From Lentinula raphanica (lineage: Eukaryota; Basidiomycota; Agaricomycetes; Agaricales; Omphalotaceae): a stretch of 64,000 nucleotides of DNA. The notes under the pieces were generated by a model, which saw only the letters and a list, made by a program, of their open reading frames with translations, made no database searches and was not told the DNA's origin. How positions within the stretch are numbered: position 1 is the stretch's first letter; each line of letters starts with the position of its first letter. The DNA lies in assembly GCA_027919835.1 (NCBI GenBank), contig JANVFP010000025.1:682001-746000 (forward strand), read 5' to 3'. Made by a program: the position numbers and the translations under genes. Shown piece after piece: positions 11,859-24,526 of the stretch.

Positions 11859-13432
11859 GATATTCGAAGGGTATGGAAATCGTTTGGTTAAGGGTAACTC
11901 TGTCAGAGGAGGGAGGTCCAAGGATGAGCAAGAAGAAAATGTCAGTTTGCATAAAGGCATGACAATCATGAGACAGGCCTGAGGACTTACAGTCACAGTT
12001 GTTCTGCGAATTTATTTGTTTCGCCTTGCTCGGATTGTTTGACAACTACAATGTATGCAGAGAAGGGTCAAGATCAGCCAGTTGAATGAGAGAATGAAGG
12101 AGAGAGAATGGAGAAACGCGTCAGAAACAGAAAGGAAAGTTCAGACGTACAGAACCAGCTTGTGTCAGAAGTGGGTGGGACTGGGGGAATCTATGGTAGA
12201 GATGAGCAGAGATGAGCCTGCATTTATATTCTGCCAAGGTTGACGTTGAGGGCCAAGGGTGCTCCGGGCGCCCCGAAGGAGCTTGTGAAGCAGCTTATGG
12301 GCCTCTGGATCATCTGACGAGTCCTGCGCTGTCCTGCGGTATACTACTATACATTGAATGCACATTCAGAGCATGGTAGCCTATATCAATAGTATCATGA
12401 TTGCAGTGCATAGATATCGATGCGATGGATATCAAAAACACAGCAAGAGCGAGCAGCAAAGGTGATCGTACACTGACTCTACACAGTTGCACAGTGCACC
12501 AGGAGATACCAGGAATCGAAGCCCATAATAATTCATAGGACGAGATAGAAAGCCCTCCTCTCAAAAGTTGGAGGACCGGGAGAGGCGGTGAGAGGCGGTG
12601 GGAAATAGTCACGAACAGCCTGCACGCGAGGGCCCGCGCGCCGCTACATAGTACGTGTGAAAATCCAAGGAAGGCAACGTTACAGGTATCGGTGTCCGAT
12701 CGGTGTCGATAATATTAAGAGAATTCAAGAAAAGGAAAACCTGAGCAAAACAGTGACGGAGAAAGCAGAACATCATGAGGGAAATGAAAGAATGGGGAGA
12801 GACTTTGGGGAGGCAAGACCGTGTCTTTTCGGGGGCCCAGCCTGTGGGAGAGGGCACCTGCCACCACCAGCAGTGAGCACTTGAGCTTGCGCCTTGAAGT
12901 CGTTATGTATCCAGGTTCTAGAGAATAAATGCTTGTTCATCGTCTCTCCGAAGTCGGAGTCCGAGATAGCATCGATAAACACAGCTTCAAGCAACGGAAA
13001 GTACCCGATTTCCGAAACCTATACGCTCCTATAGTACGAGCTTGGAAGCCTGAACTTGAACTTGGTGCTGAATATTGAATCGCAGTCACATACATAACCG
13101 CAAAACATACGAATACACGGGCACTGAAGGGGAAGTAAGTACATATGTACAGGGAATCTGAAGTGAAATGAGTAGTACTTAGTATATACATGAATGACTG
13201 AAATTATACACAAAGTTGAATGCTGTGAGAATAGATACCTTGGACGAAAGATTAACATGCTTTAGCATAAACATAGGCTGGTTCAAGAGTAGAGAAAAAG
13301 AGAAATCAATAATGGATACAACCTGAGACAACACAGACAACACCATAAATGAAAAAGACACTCAGTGTCAAGTACACCGAGGGAAAGCAGGCGTCCAAAT
13401 GATGCAAATGAGATGGAAAGGGATACCAAAAC
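11859..13432. other. Intergenic, nothing recognised
   Basis: About 1.6 kb upstream of the secreted protein and downstream of transcription factor A. It contains a short GAGAGGCGGT tandem pair near 12580-12600 and a GC-rich patch near 12610-12860. No coding frame was supported. Confidence 0.5.
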
Positions 13433-16400
13433 TTAAAACCACGCCATATAACTGGTTTCTTCTAAATCAGTTGTCAACTCTCCATGCTCGAAATTGATCT
13501 TCTCGTTTTTATCCACTCGGGGAGAAGATGGCATGAACGGTGTAGCAGGAGCTGATGCGAGCTTGTAACGATGCTCAACACCTATTCCATCCACGGTGCT
13601 GAACGAGTATATATCTGGCAGCCAGGGTCCTGTACCGTCATGATGGTGAGGCATGGTTGAGTGAAAGTCGTATCGGGGTGCAACGTTCTCCAAAGAACGA
13701 GAGTTGAATAGTTCTTGAGTGTTCCCGAAGTATGACAAAGATTGGAACCCCCCAAATTCAGAGCCTAAATTAGTCATCGGTACCGCTGGGGTGATACCAT
13801 TTCGAGATGAGGTTGCAGGTCCCAGCGTTGAGAGGACTGGCAATGGCAGAGGAGGCAGAACGGGTGGATTGTCATACAACTCTTGCAAATACTGCTTCAA
13901 TGAAGAATGACAGTCGCTGAACGCCGAAGAGAGATAAGGCGGATTGCCGGAGGAGGCATGAGGGCCTTGGGATGAGGAAAAATTTGACACTCCGTTGCTT
14001 TCGCCATCGTACGCAAGACCGTTACGGCGGCACCAATCCAGATAGCCTCGGGTATTCTTGTCAAGCATTCTCTCTACAACAGGCTAAAGGGAAACGAAAA
14101 AGACTGCTGAGTAACTTCGCGCGGTTTCAAGGGGAAATCGTTCGAATAAGGTTCGAAGTAACTTACCAGCGTTCGCGCGCAGAAAGGTAAAATCTTAGCC
14201 GCTCGCATGAAGAGTTTACAAACGCGATCCAAGTCAATCAATGCACGGGGAGCCAGTGCGCAAGAAGGCTCTCTGGACAGGAGTAGAGAAAGAGTGACCT
14301 GAGTAGGAAAGGTTGAGGGCTTAGAATTTACGGAATAGTTGTATACTCGAATCACTTACGGATGCAGAGAAAGCATTGAACCAGAAGCATAAGAATCTTC
14401 CACTTAGCTGCTCCTCTTGGTTGAATAAGGTCTCCACCGCCGTGATGATGGATGAAGTACTCAGGTAAGTTGCGAGGAAAGATGGTGCAAATTCCCTACT
14501 CCAGTCGAATTGTTGTGGGTGGTTCAACAGTTGCATGAACGGTCGACGGTGAAGCTGCAACAGAGCTGCAAAAAGAGCATCACACGAAACGTAAGCTCAC
14601 ACACCCGGAGCACGATAAGCTGTGGACACCAAGACCGACCTATATCGCGTCCAGTTGACACTAGAGCTCTCTGCATAGCGAGGAATCGAGTACTAGGACC
14701 AGCAGTGATGCCGTAGTCCTCCTTGAGTATTTCTGGAATGGGGAAATCGCGCACTTTTTTATCCAGTTCTATGGTCTTCTGATAAGGAAGAGTGTTGACG
14801 GAGACGATAGTTTCCAGAATGGGTGAAAGACAGTCGATGAAGAACTTGTTCTTCCATTCATGATCTGGTCAGGCCAAAGTATGATTAAGATTCGAAGTCA
14901 GCATTAGCGTGGCAGCCAACTAAGCTCATATCGTTATGGTCTAGTACTCACAGATCATCTCTCCCCGCGGAACGTGTAATCCTGGGGCAGTAAACGAAGG
15001 TGGCTTAACATCGACATGCGCCAGGCATATAGACGGTGGCCGTCCTAGAGAAAGACTCTGGAAGACGTCAAATCGATCAGAAAACATGCTCCAGAGAAAA
15101 CCGTGTGTCGCGTGCCCACCATTCGGCAATCCAGATTGAGGAGCTCCCAAAAAACAAATCTGCGTTTTTCGTGTTCCTCAGGTATCCTTTTGACGCGAGA
15201 TCCTTCACGATCTGCGGGAACTTGTCAGTAGAACACCGCAGGTCGCCGCGTTGGTTACGTACGAAGTCCTAGCTAGAAAAGAGAAAGGTGAGAAAGTGAG
15301 TTCAGTGTCGTTTGAACAGAACGAGCTTCAGAATGCTACCACTGCTAGTAGTACTCACTCCTTGCGCTAATTTCGCCACGAAACCCATCAAGTTCCAAGC
15401 ATACCCTACAGCCTTTTTGTTATCCGAAAAAATCAGATGATACCAGATCATGAAAAACTGGATAGAGTCAATGAAGAGTCTGACGGTGGCAAATCGAAAA
15501 ACGTACGAGGGCATGAAGCGTGTCAAAGTCGGGTTCTTCCATAAGAGGTATCTCACACACAGAAGCACGGGCCAAATGGTGGTAGGCTTCACCATACAGA
15601 TTCCCCAACGGCTTGTTAAGATCAACCAATGATCCTATAGAAAGGACCATGAGCAGAAGCGCCAAACGACGAGGACTAAGTTCTTGGATTGGGGACTCGT
15701 AACAGTGGTGTAAGAGATTGGGGAGGAACGTTTCGGACGCGTCAAGGTTGTATCTTCGGAGTAATCAGGCCGATCGTCAATAAGAGAAATGTGAGAAATC
15801 GAAGTAAAACAACAAACTGCCACAGCGCGTTTCCTTGAGCTTCTTTGCACACTAGTTGGGCTTCCGCTCGAGGAGGCAAAGCATCTCGGATCCGCTCACG
15901 TATCTTGAGATCCACGGCCCAGGGAAAAGGGAAAGTGGCGCTCAGTTGAAGCACCTCCTGAGGTACCTCAGGTGGCCCATGAGACCGCTGTTCGTCGTTA
16001 GTCTAAACGGCGTTGTCAGAGGTGATAGTAAGTACGCCTTTTGAGCTGGAACATACATCCATGTAAAGACTAGAACCGTCGTTGTTGAGGGATAGAGTAT
16101 TCACAGCTTGATGTAGTGTTTCTCCATCGCGTGGAGGAGGTTCGGGCTGAGAGGTAGATGTTGTACCGTAGAACTCCTGTATGGTCTTCATCTGGAGCAA
16201 GTCTGGGGTAAGCAGTGGATGCTCAGAGCCAGCATGATCGCGTAGGGCATTCTCAAGGAGTCGAACGCGTTCGCTGAGCTGGGATATCTTTGCATGAAGC
16301 TGGCCTGTGTTTGCCAGAATGAATCTGTTAAACCGTTTCATCGTTTGTGAAGGATTGACTCGGACTTAGCGCAAATAGCAGCAACGTACCGACTACCCCT

Positions 16401-16950
16401 GCCTGAGGTCAAAGCACCTAAGCAAAATGCGAATTATAGATGGTCGTGCGACAGATAACTATACGAGTCTGACCTTCCGGACATATATCTCCACATCCCC
16501 GTTTTCGACAAGACTATGGTCAAATTTGAGAATAAAGATTTCTCCGAACACGAAAAACAAACCTGGCACGGGAAATTTCGATCACACTAGGAAAGAAATG
16601 AACAGACTAACACGATACAACAACGAGATACCCACCTTCAGCTTCAACCTAGCAAATTCTCTTAATGTTCTTCCAAGGTTAACAAAACTATTCAACACTC
16701 ACCTTCGACACTCCCTACAGGAGAGAGTACGACTTTGATTCTTTTCTCTCTGAGGAACGGCAAGCGGAGCTTCCTGACGATCTTGCTTGGACATGTCGAA
16801 GCTGCCGAACGTATTCGTTGGGATCTCCTCGTACTGAAGAGGATCTGAGTATTGACTCGGATGAAAGGTCGAATTTCCCCAATTTCTTGCCCTCTTCATT
16901 GGACGACCACTGCCATCGTTGACAGAGCCAGGCAAGCCTGAAACGAGCAT
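13433..16950 (-). CDS. Zn(II)2Cys6 fungal transcription factor, paralogue A
   Basis: Model: complement(join(13433..14083, 14167..14298, 14360..14565, 14640..14864, 14952..15057, 15120..15211, 15263..15272, 15359..15457, 15507..15753, 15818..16002, 16057..16324, 16390..16417, 16474..16513, 16563..16586, 16636..16648, 16703..16950)), 857 aa, phases closing. The zinc cluster starts near residue 79: LSCRECRRLKLKC, then DRNFPCQSC and DICPEG. A coiled coil follows (QLHAKISQLSERVRLLENAL). The central fungal-trans region is recognised by LSPRRLALLLMVLSIGSLVD, LGLHREG, EKRRFVFWELL and SLSLGRPPS. It probably acts in the nucleus as a DNA-binding regulator; its targets are unknown. A 13-nt exon encodes the second half of the zinc-cluster linker and a 10-nt exon encodes LGLH. 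It is a tandem paralogue of the next gene. Confidence 0.9.
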
Positions 16951-17452
16951 GGTGGTAGAGAACAGAGGGAGGTTGAGCTAAAGAGAGGTCTGACAAGCTA
17001 GGGCATGCTAAGAAAGTTGAGAAGCCGATCCGTGACTCCGGTAACGTCGAATACTAAAGTCAAATTGCCTTTTCCGTCTACAGGCTTCCAAACTTACGTC
17101 CATTTCAAGCTCGTTTTATGTATCCCGTCGTCACATGGAGGGCCCATAATCGGCCGTTGTCCGTTGGGAAGCCGGACTAGTTGCTCGACCCTCAAAATTT
17201 CGGTTCACGCGAAGTTTTAACGTCTTTTCGTTTCACAGTGTTCGAACGCCTTCTGAGGCTTCTCATGGCTCCGAAGTCTACGCAAACGCCCTGCCTGGAA
17301 CGGAAGATGAGGACATCGAGGGAAACACGGAAATGCAGTTTCGAAACGAAACCCTTCCCTTGCACGATGGTTAGATGTACAAATCTGTAAAGGCATACCC
17401 TAATCATGATCATACACTCGACCCGGTCATATACAGCTCCCTGAATCAGAAA

Positions 17453-20400
17453 TTAGAACCAACCCATCCAACTTTGCTCTGTATTTGGATGTAAAGCACC
17501 CAACTCGAAATTGACCGAGTTAGAACCGTTGTAGATCGGAGCAACAACGGGTGTAGTATCGAACGCAGACGGTTTGGCGATTTTTTGATACAAATATGGC
17601 AAAACGGGTCTTGATAGGTCTATAGGCGGCGGAGGAGTCCAAGAATGGGAGGGCGGACAAGTTGAGGGATTTCCAACAGAGCACTGGCAGGGCTTGCGCA
17701 TTGGGAACATGATCTTAGCCCTTTCGTGTGCTTCTGCGATACATTGCGTGAGCAGAGGATGGACGGTTTTGAATGAGTCTTCTGTTGGTGGCGGACTAGG
17801 AGCAGGAACGAAGGTGTTGGAATCCATCTTGATCAGATTGTCAATGAATGTATCATGCTCGTCTTCATGCCGCAGCACCACTGTAGGAACATCTTGCCCA
17901 TGATACCATCTATAGAATATGTTGTTCGCTTTTGCTATTATAATGTCAAGCATAGGCTTGTAATCTAATTAAGTTCTTGGAAGTCGGGGACGATGAGACT
18001 GCAAACCTACCAGTATTTCATTTGAGAGTCTCGGGCAGGAATTTATCAGAGCGTTATAAAGCAATCTGGCCCGTTGCAGTTCTTGGAGACCAGCCGGAGA
18101 TCTGTCAACAGTCAAAATCGTTAAGTATATCAGTCAGTCTATGACAAATGCTTGTAAAACATACAGGCATGTAAAGGGTGCTCGACTGACAAGTAGCGAA
18201 ATCGCAACCTAAGCAAAAGCGGTAAATGACTCAGTTGTTTTCATTGCAGAGATCTCCTTTGACCTACCACCGCCGAAAATGTGTTTGACCAGTACCCAAG
18301 TATGCGAGCAGTCAGTTCTGGTTCATGTTGATACAGTTTTTCGACTGCAGCTATCATGCGCACGGCTCCAAGCCAAACTGCCACGACTGATGGGGCGTAT
18401 CTATGGCGTTTATTGAACGCTTCTTCAGGCCCACTCAGAGCTCTCATAAAATATGTCCGGTGTAATTGAAGGAGCACTAGATTGATGGGAATTCAGCAAC
18501 TGGACCGGAGTCATCAACTTCTATGCCTTACCTGATTCATAAGCCATAGTAAATGAAACTTGCTGCAAAAGACGGCTTCGGGAGAGTGATGTTTGTTCTT
18601 GTAAGGGTTCAGGTATAGGAAAGTTGCGGATGTGGGTATCTAGCTGCAGAACAGTACTGTATTCAATCCCGGGTTGAGAAAGGGCGTCGACAACGGGATA
18701 TAGACATTCAATATAGAACGAATGTTTCCAGTTCTGATCTGTATATGACAATTGTGTAAGAAGGCATCCTGTTTCAGTCGTGGCTTACACTCACAATGAT
18801 GGGAGGATTCAGCATAATCGCAGTTGGGGTCAGGATCATACTTGGGGCGTGAACAGTCCATGTGTTTGATGGAGAAAGATGGGGGTCGACCTAAAGAAAG
18901 AGCAAGCCGAGAGTCTAAACATAACAGCTCCCAAAACAGACTAGTGATTTCGATGAACCCCTTAGTATGACCATAGAGATGGGATGTGCACTGCCTACCT
19001 GCGACGGTTTTCCTCTTCTTCGGGAATGACCTTAGATTTAACACCGTTACGATCTAAGCGGGAGATAATCAAAGACTGTTGGTAATGCAAGCAAGGATAG
19101 AAATTGACGAACGGAGTCCAATCTACAATGGTGATCAGCTGTCGGAAAAAAAGTCAAGAAAGATACCAAGAACGACATACACTCTGAGCAAGCTTGGCAG
19201 TAAGACCCATCAGAGCCCATGCTTGATCCATGCTCTTTTTCTTGTCTGAGAACACTAGTAGATACCATAACTCGTAATACAGAGCTGTCACGGTATCCAG
19301 AGTCGTATCTTCCAGGATTGGCACCTCGCAAAGAGCAGCACGGGCAAGCATGTGGTATTTTTCGGCATCTGGAGATCCAGCTGGTCTATGAAGATCGACA
19401 AGACAACCGATGGCAAGGATCATGAACAGAAGGGCCAGTCGTCTCGGACTAAGTTCTTCCAGCGAAGTAGCATAACAGTGGTGAAGAAGATTTGATATGA
19501 AGCTAGGATCGGGATGGATGTTACATCTAACGAGTAGTAAAGTGAGATCCGTGGCATCGAGGAAGACTCGGACGAGTCGAAGGAAACATACTGCCAAGAC
19601 GCATTGACCCGTAGCTGTTCCCAGAGATATGCACTCTCGTGCCGCTGGGGGAGCTGGCCACGAATGTACTCTCTTAGAGTAAGGCTGGACTCGAGAGACG
19701 TACGGCCGTCACCTAGAGGAAACGCTTGGTTGAGACGTCGAATTTCGGCTTCCATTCTTTCGTCGTGCTGTTTTTCCTGCCTTGAGGTGATAATTTCAAT
19801 AGAAGCCTGACGGAAAGACATACCAGAACCGCGTTGTTTATCTGTTCACTCCAACCCATATCGGGCTCATTGGAGGTATTCCGTTCAACAGCTCGTTCAG
19901 AAGATGATGACATGGATGCTCCATTGGCTTTCGGAGCGGTGACACCGTATAATTGCATGGTACTCTTGACATTAAGCATCTCGGGTTGAAGGAGTGGATG
20001 AGAATGGGAAGGAGTCGAAGTCTGTTCTAATGCTTCCTCGAGTCGCCGGATGTGCTCGCTCATCTCCTGTATCTTGGCGTGGAGTTGTTCAGTATTGGCA
20101 AGTATGAATCTGTACAGCGTTCAGAAACCGGTGCATATCCGATGAGGACCGGAAAAATACCTCGTTCCCTTGCCAGACACAAGCACACCTACGACGAATG
20201 AGCTGCTGAATGTGACCATCCGACATTTTCTGGATACTTGCCATCTGGACAAATGTCGCTAACTCCTCGTTTCTTGCACGACCCGCTTTGTATAAGGTCA
20301 AACCTTGTCCATCCGACTCGACGACTGGTAAATCTTACCAAGGAAATGTACGATCGCACTAGGGTTATCCTCTTGAGTGGACGAAGATGGGAAAAAAATG

Positions 20401-20780
20401 GCAGACTCACTCTCAATTTCAATCTAGTCAAACGCCATGTCCCAAGTTCAATCGCACAAATCCATTCCAAAGAAGCATTAAGCTCACCTCCTGCATTCAC
20501 AACATGACAACGGAACCTACATGACAAGAATTATGAACTTTCTACGCCAAATGGCGACAAGGTGCCACACTACCTTCTTTCCCCCTGACTTCTTCATAGT
20601 CACAGTCTCTGAAATAAAAACGTGGTCTTGCAGAGAGCTTGACCCGGCAGTGAACTGGTCCTGATGCATTTGTTCGGATTGTGTTGTCGGATGTGGGTCT
20701 TTGCGAGGACGCTTGACCGGTCTTCCATCAGCGGAACGATCGATGCTAGCTCCATCGAATGGTGCAACCGACGGTGACAT
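17453..20780 (-). CDS. Zn(II)2Cys6 fungal transcription factor, paralogue B
   Basis: Model: complement(join(17453..17956, 18011..18101, 18165..18208, 18268..18476, 18532..18738, 18795..18940, 18999..19053, 19113..19122, 19181..19526, 19592..19776, 19824..20109, 20161..20188, 20242..20285, 20339..20358, 20411..20423, 20488..20516, 20574..20780)), 807 aa, phases closing. The zinc cluster is LSCCECRRLKLRC, DRTFPCGSC, DICPDG, followed by the coiled coil QLHAKIQEMSEHIRRLEEAL. Fungal-trans motifs are LSPRRLALLFMILAIGCLVD, IGLHRNG and RLALSLGRPPS. Most intron positions match paralogue A, including the 13-nt and 10-nt exons. B lacks A's intron before SLSLGRPPS and the one in the TALYYELWY segment. 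The intron after the zinc cluster (20189..20241) begins GC, where A has GT. Start: ATG 20780, aligned with A; an in-frame ATG at 20837 would add 19 residues. Confidence 0.9.
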
Positions 20781-21807
20781 CCTAAGAGTATGATGATGGA
20801 GATGGAGGTAGAGGAGAGAAAAAATATGTATAGGCAAACAGCATAAGATGATATTGGCTGGGAAGAAGAGTGATAAAACAGGCTGCTTACAAAATGAAGC
20901 AGGGAGAGCCTCGGAGACGCGGAATTATAGAAATGCTATGTCGGAGATCTTTGATCTCTTTCAGAGTACTGACAACTTCCGCCGATATTTCTACTATTGA
21001 CTGGAATATACTGCTTAACTGTCATTAGGACACACCGAACCTCACAACTATATTTCGAAGAGCATTTACAACATTGTTTGCGTTCAGAAAACAACCGGTG
21101 TGTCGTCGTCGAACAGCGTTGAACCCAGAAGCATCCGGGCTTTCCTCACGTGTAACTATTGAGGCCAGATAGGGAGTTCGATACCTCCATACGGGTAGGA
21201 TCCTTCCTTTTGAGCAGGCATCGATTTCAACTTGGTCGCATGAGAGAGAACCAGCCATATGTTCTAAGAAACAATCCATCTTGCATGCGAATTGCGCGGA
21301 GGAAACGCGTGTCTCTTTGTTTTTTCCTTCGATTTCTCATCCTTGAACATCCCTGTGCCTCCTTGAGATTAGGAGCTTCAAATTTAGGCCGGTGAGCTCA
21401 ACGGCAGGTCTGGCTAGCGCAACTCTCAGGCTGGGTTAATGTCGGTACAGGTTTACAGCCATCTGTTCGAGTTAGATCGCGAACGTTTGAACGTGAAAAG
21501 TCGAACTCTTGGTGCTTGCGCCTTACAGGAAGGGTATCATGATCATGATGCATGATGCATTAACGAGCACTGCGAAATACTCGGATCCGCAATAACCGGA
21601 AGGCGAGTTTTGAAGCGGTTATTCCCCATCGAGAGGACTCCGTCGACCTCGGCCGCTCTAGTGTTACTCTTCGCACAACACAATCATGCTGCTCAAGGTA
21701 GTATTCTTGACCTACTAGGGGTACCATATACTGCAGTAAGTATAGTTAGAAGCAGTACCCGAGATAACAGAAATAAAACAGGTCTTACCAAGAAATCTAT
21801 GTGTTAC
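20781..21807. other. Intergenic, nothing recognised
   Basis: This is the upstream region of transcription factor B and downstream region of the carnitine acetyltransferase gene. No gene, tRNA or clear repeat was found. Confidence 0.5.
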
Positions 21808-24106
21808 CTACAGCTTAGCGTTTCCTTGGGCAGCAGTAGCCGCGTTCTCCATCATGACACGCGTCTCTGTCGCTGCTTCAGCGAGGTAATGCCTCAGCTC
21901 TGCAGTGTTGCGCTTGAGACTTGTGATAGTCCACCGAATGTAGTCGTCTCCAATAGAATAAGATAGTCCGTAACCATCGGGGACAACTGAAGGGAAGGAA
22001 CCAACTATCAGGTTTCTCTCAGTCACAAAATAGGAACATGCTCACCTTCACCGTATCCCCATCCATCGAAGTATATACTGCTTAACTGACTGGTACTCAG
22101 CTCCCAGTGACTTGTCTGTGCATATGCAGGATCTTTGTAAAGAGATGGCAATTCTTCACCATCTTTCATGATCTTCTTAAGCCCAAAGAGGTGTCTGTCG
22201 ACTCCTTGTCCATCGGCAGCCCAAGCTGCATATTGGAGATGGCGGGCGACAGCAGCACGGAACAAAGACGCTCGATGGACATCCTTATTAAACCATTAGT
22301 TCGTTTCAAAGAGGAAATCATTGATCATTCACTGTATCTCGGGATCTAGCATTGCCTCTGCCCATGCTTTTGATTCATTGCTTGCACTTCGAATGACCTC
22401 CGTCCGACCGAGTTGATATTTCCTCGTCTGGGCACTTTCATAAGTAACCGCCGGTCGATTAAACATCTTGTGGAAAGCGAGCTGCTTCACAAGCTGGGCC
22501 CAAGCGTCCGGTGAAGCTTTGAATTTCTTGATATAGTTCTTGCCGTATCCCTCATAATGGAGCACCTGCGACGTGAAATGTATTATGAGAAATCTCATGC
22601 AAAGGTGGGGTCACAACGGGGTAAAGTTTCACATACATGCAAATCATGATCACCGATAAGTTTGTCAAACCGTTCCTCCGCGGAGGCTACTGCGTCTTGT
22701 ATTCTGTCGTTCAAGACAAAGCTGATCTCTTTAGGTTGCGTAAGTAGAGTGGCGGTCTCACTCGACCGCGGGGGCCCAAGATTGATCTTATTCTGAGCGA
22801 TAGCAGCTAGAACGAATTCGTTCATTCGTAGCGTAGGAGTGCCATCCATGCATGAATGTTCTCCAAGAAAACCGGAACGGCCGTTGTCAAAAACAATGAC
22901 TTAATAGGCATAGCAAATAGATATCAGCACTTTCTCTGAAAATTAGGGAAGAGATACACGGACGCTGATGCTTGTCGTAGAACCGGTTCCGTCCGTTTCC
23001 TGTCCAGCAAGCCCAGGAGATATCTTCCCGCGTCACTGGTTTGGTATCATCTAGGCATACTATGATCATAGCGCTTTCAATTTCCCGTAAGGCCTTCTCG
23101 TTCTCTGGTGACGCGTCAATTACTAGTTGTCGGGCATCGGCCCAGTTATCACGATTATCCGAGGTAAGAGCACCAATGGGAATGGTTGTGGCTGGATCAG
23201 GACCAGCTTTTTGGATGATTCTTTCTATCTGGCTAAAAGGACATTGTGAGGGTGTTCGCATGTTAGGGGATACGGAAAAAAACACGAACATTTCAAGTTC
23301 AGCCGCTGATAGTTCCCGTCTTGTGTCGGTTTGGATAGATAGAGGTACAGAGAAGAACCTATTTTTGCGGATAAACACGACATGGTTATTCGACTTTGGA
23401 TCGTGTTTCTTCGCAATATCCGAAGGCTTCACGGGATATCGCGAGGAATGGAATCTTGGGCATCAGAATATAGTGAGTTATGACGGTCCGGCAGAAATGC
23501 AACTCCAAGTACTTACAACCATTTGTAGGAGCTCATACACAAAGGCGCGCCGCGAACTTTCTCCGGTTCAAGTTGTTGACTGTTATCGTTGTATGGAACC
23601 GGATTCTGCGTAGAGCTTCGTGTCACATACCTTTCAGTCATTTCGCGGAAAGCCATCATGGCTTTAATCAGGCTAGCAGCGCGCGCAGCTGGTTCTCTTC
23701 TCAATTTATCGTCAAGATGGACGTAGAAGTAGCTGACAAACACCACTACTGGGTCCCGGTATCCCATATAGGCAACGTCGTTCCACCAGTCACTAAGCCA
23801 GTTCTTGTTTTCAGGGTCCGCTGCCCGTGTTTCCAGTCGTTTCTGTAATTCCGCAACCTGCGGCGAAGCAACGAACTCCTTCACGGCAGCTTCCGTGTCC
23901 GCAAAAGCAGCATCACTAACATGAGGCTTGACAGTTTCTAAATACTTGGCCGCTGTGGAAGATATTGAAGGCACGGGAAGATGGGGAAGAGATTCTTGGA
24001 ACCGTAACATCGGTGGGGCCTTCGGATCCAACGAATATCCAGGAGGTACGGACTCTGAGGAACGAGAAGATGCAGAAGATTTCAAAGTTCGTGATGGTTT
24101 AGCCAT
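21808..24106 (-). CDS. Carnitine O-acetyltransferase, C-terminal PTS1-like AKL
   Basis: Exons (minus): 24106-23517, 23454-23290, 23232-22964, 22899-22637, 22565 to about 22332, 22283-22046, 21986-21808; about 645 aa, the usual size. The enzyme swaps acetyl groups between CoA and carnitine for export from peroxisomes or import into mitochondria. Seen: MLRFQESLPHLPVPSISST near the N-terminus, NWLSDWWNDVAYMGYRDPVV, FVIRK-like HVVFIRKNRFFSVPL, and the catalytic-His motif SGFLGEHSCMDGTPTLRMNE. Later come LHYEGYGK, FRAAVARHLQYA and YGLSYSIGDDYI. The protein ends NAKL, a plausible peroxisomal signal; I see no strong mitochondrial presequence. The junction near 22331 does not resolve in frame with a GT-AG intron: the only GT is one base out of phase. 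It could be a sequence error, a frameshift or an unusual splice. Confidence 0.92.
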
Positions 24107-24526
24107 GATAGAAGTTGTGGACAAAAAGGGTCCTTGGGAGAAAGAGCTCTGAAAAGAATTGCATTGGTGAGAAAGATCACCATGTACATGGGAAATAGAC
24201 GCACGACTGATGGGCGACAGCGCGTAAGTACTTTGGAACTCGAGCTCAGCATCAAAGCCAATATACAGAGCGATAGAAAGAGTGAAGAGGCCCTCAAGAC
24301 CAACAAAGACGATCTACGAAATCAAAGTGGTCTAAAGGAATTAGCTGTCGAACCGGAGTCGAACTACCGGGCCAAATGGATCACCGCGTAATCACATGCC
24401 GGAAATAGCTCACGTGATGCAGGCGCCTAAGTGTACGCGCGTCGTTTTCAATTTGTGCTTCCGGTTTGCTTTTTGAACAAGTACGTATACTACTCGAATT
24501 TTACTACTTTTCTCTCTCTCAAACAA
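24107..24526. promoter_or_regulatory. Shared divergent promoter region (carnitine acetyltransferase / PPPDE-Trx-PUL)
   Basis: 420 bp separate two divergent start codons, so both promoters must lie here or overlap. A pyrimidine-rich run directly precedes the plus-strand ATG at 24527. A tRNA-3'-half-like stretch lies at about 24345-24410. Confidence 0.5.

Noticed and set aside
12609..12857. Minus-strand frame in a GC-rich patch
   Set aside because: No start context, splice partner or motif; composition alone explains the open frame.
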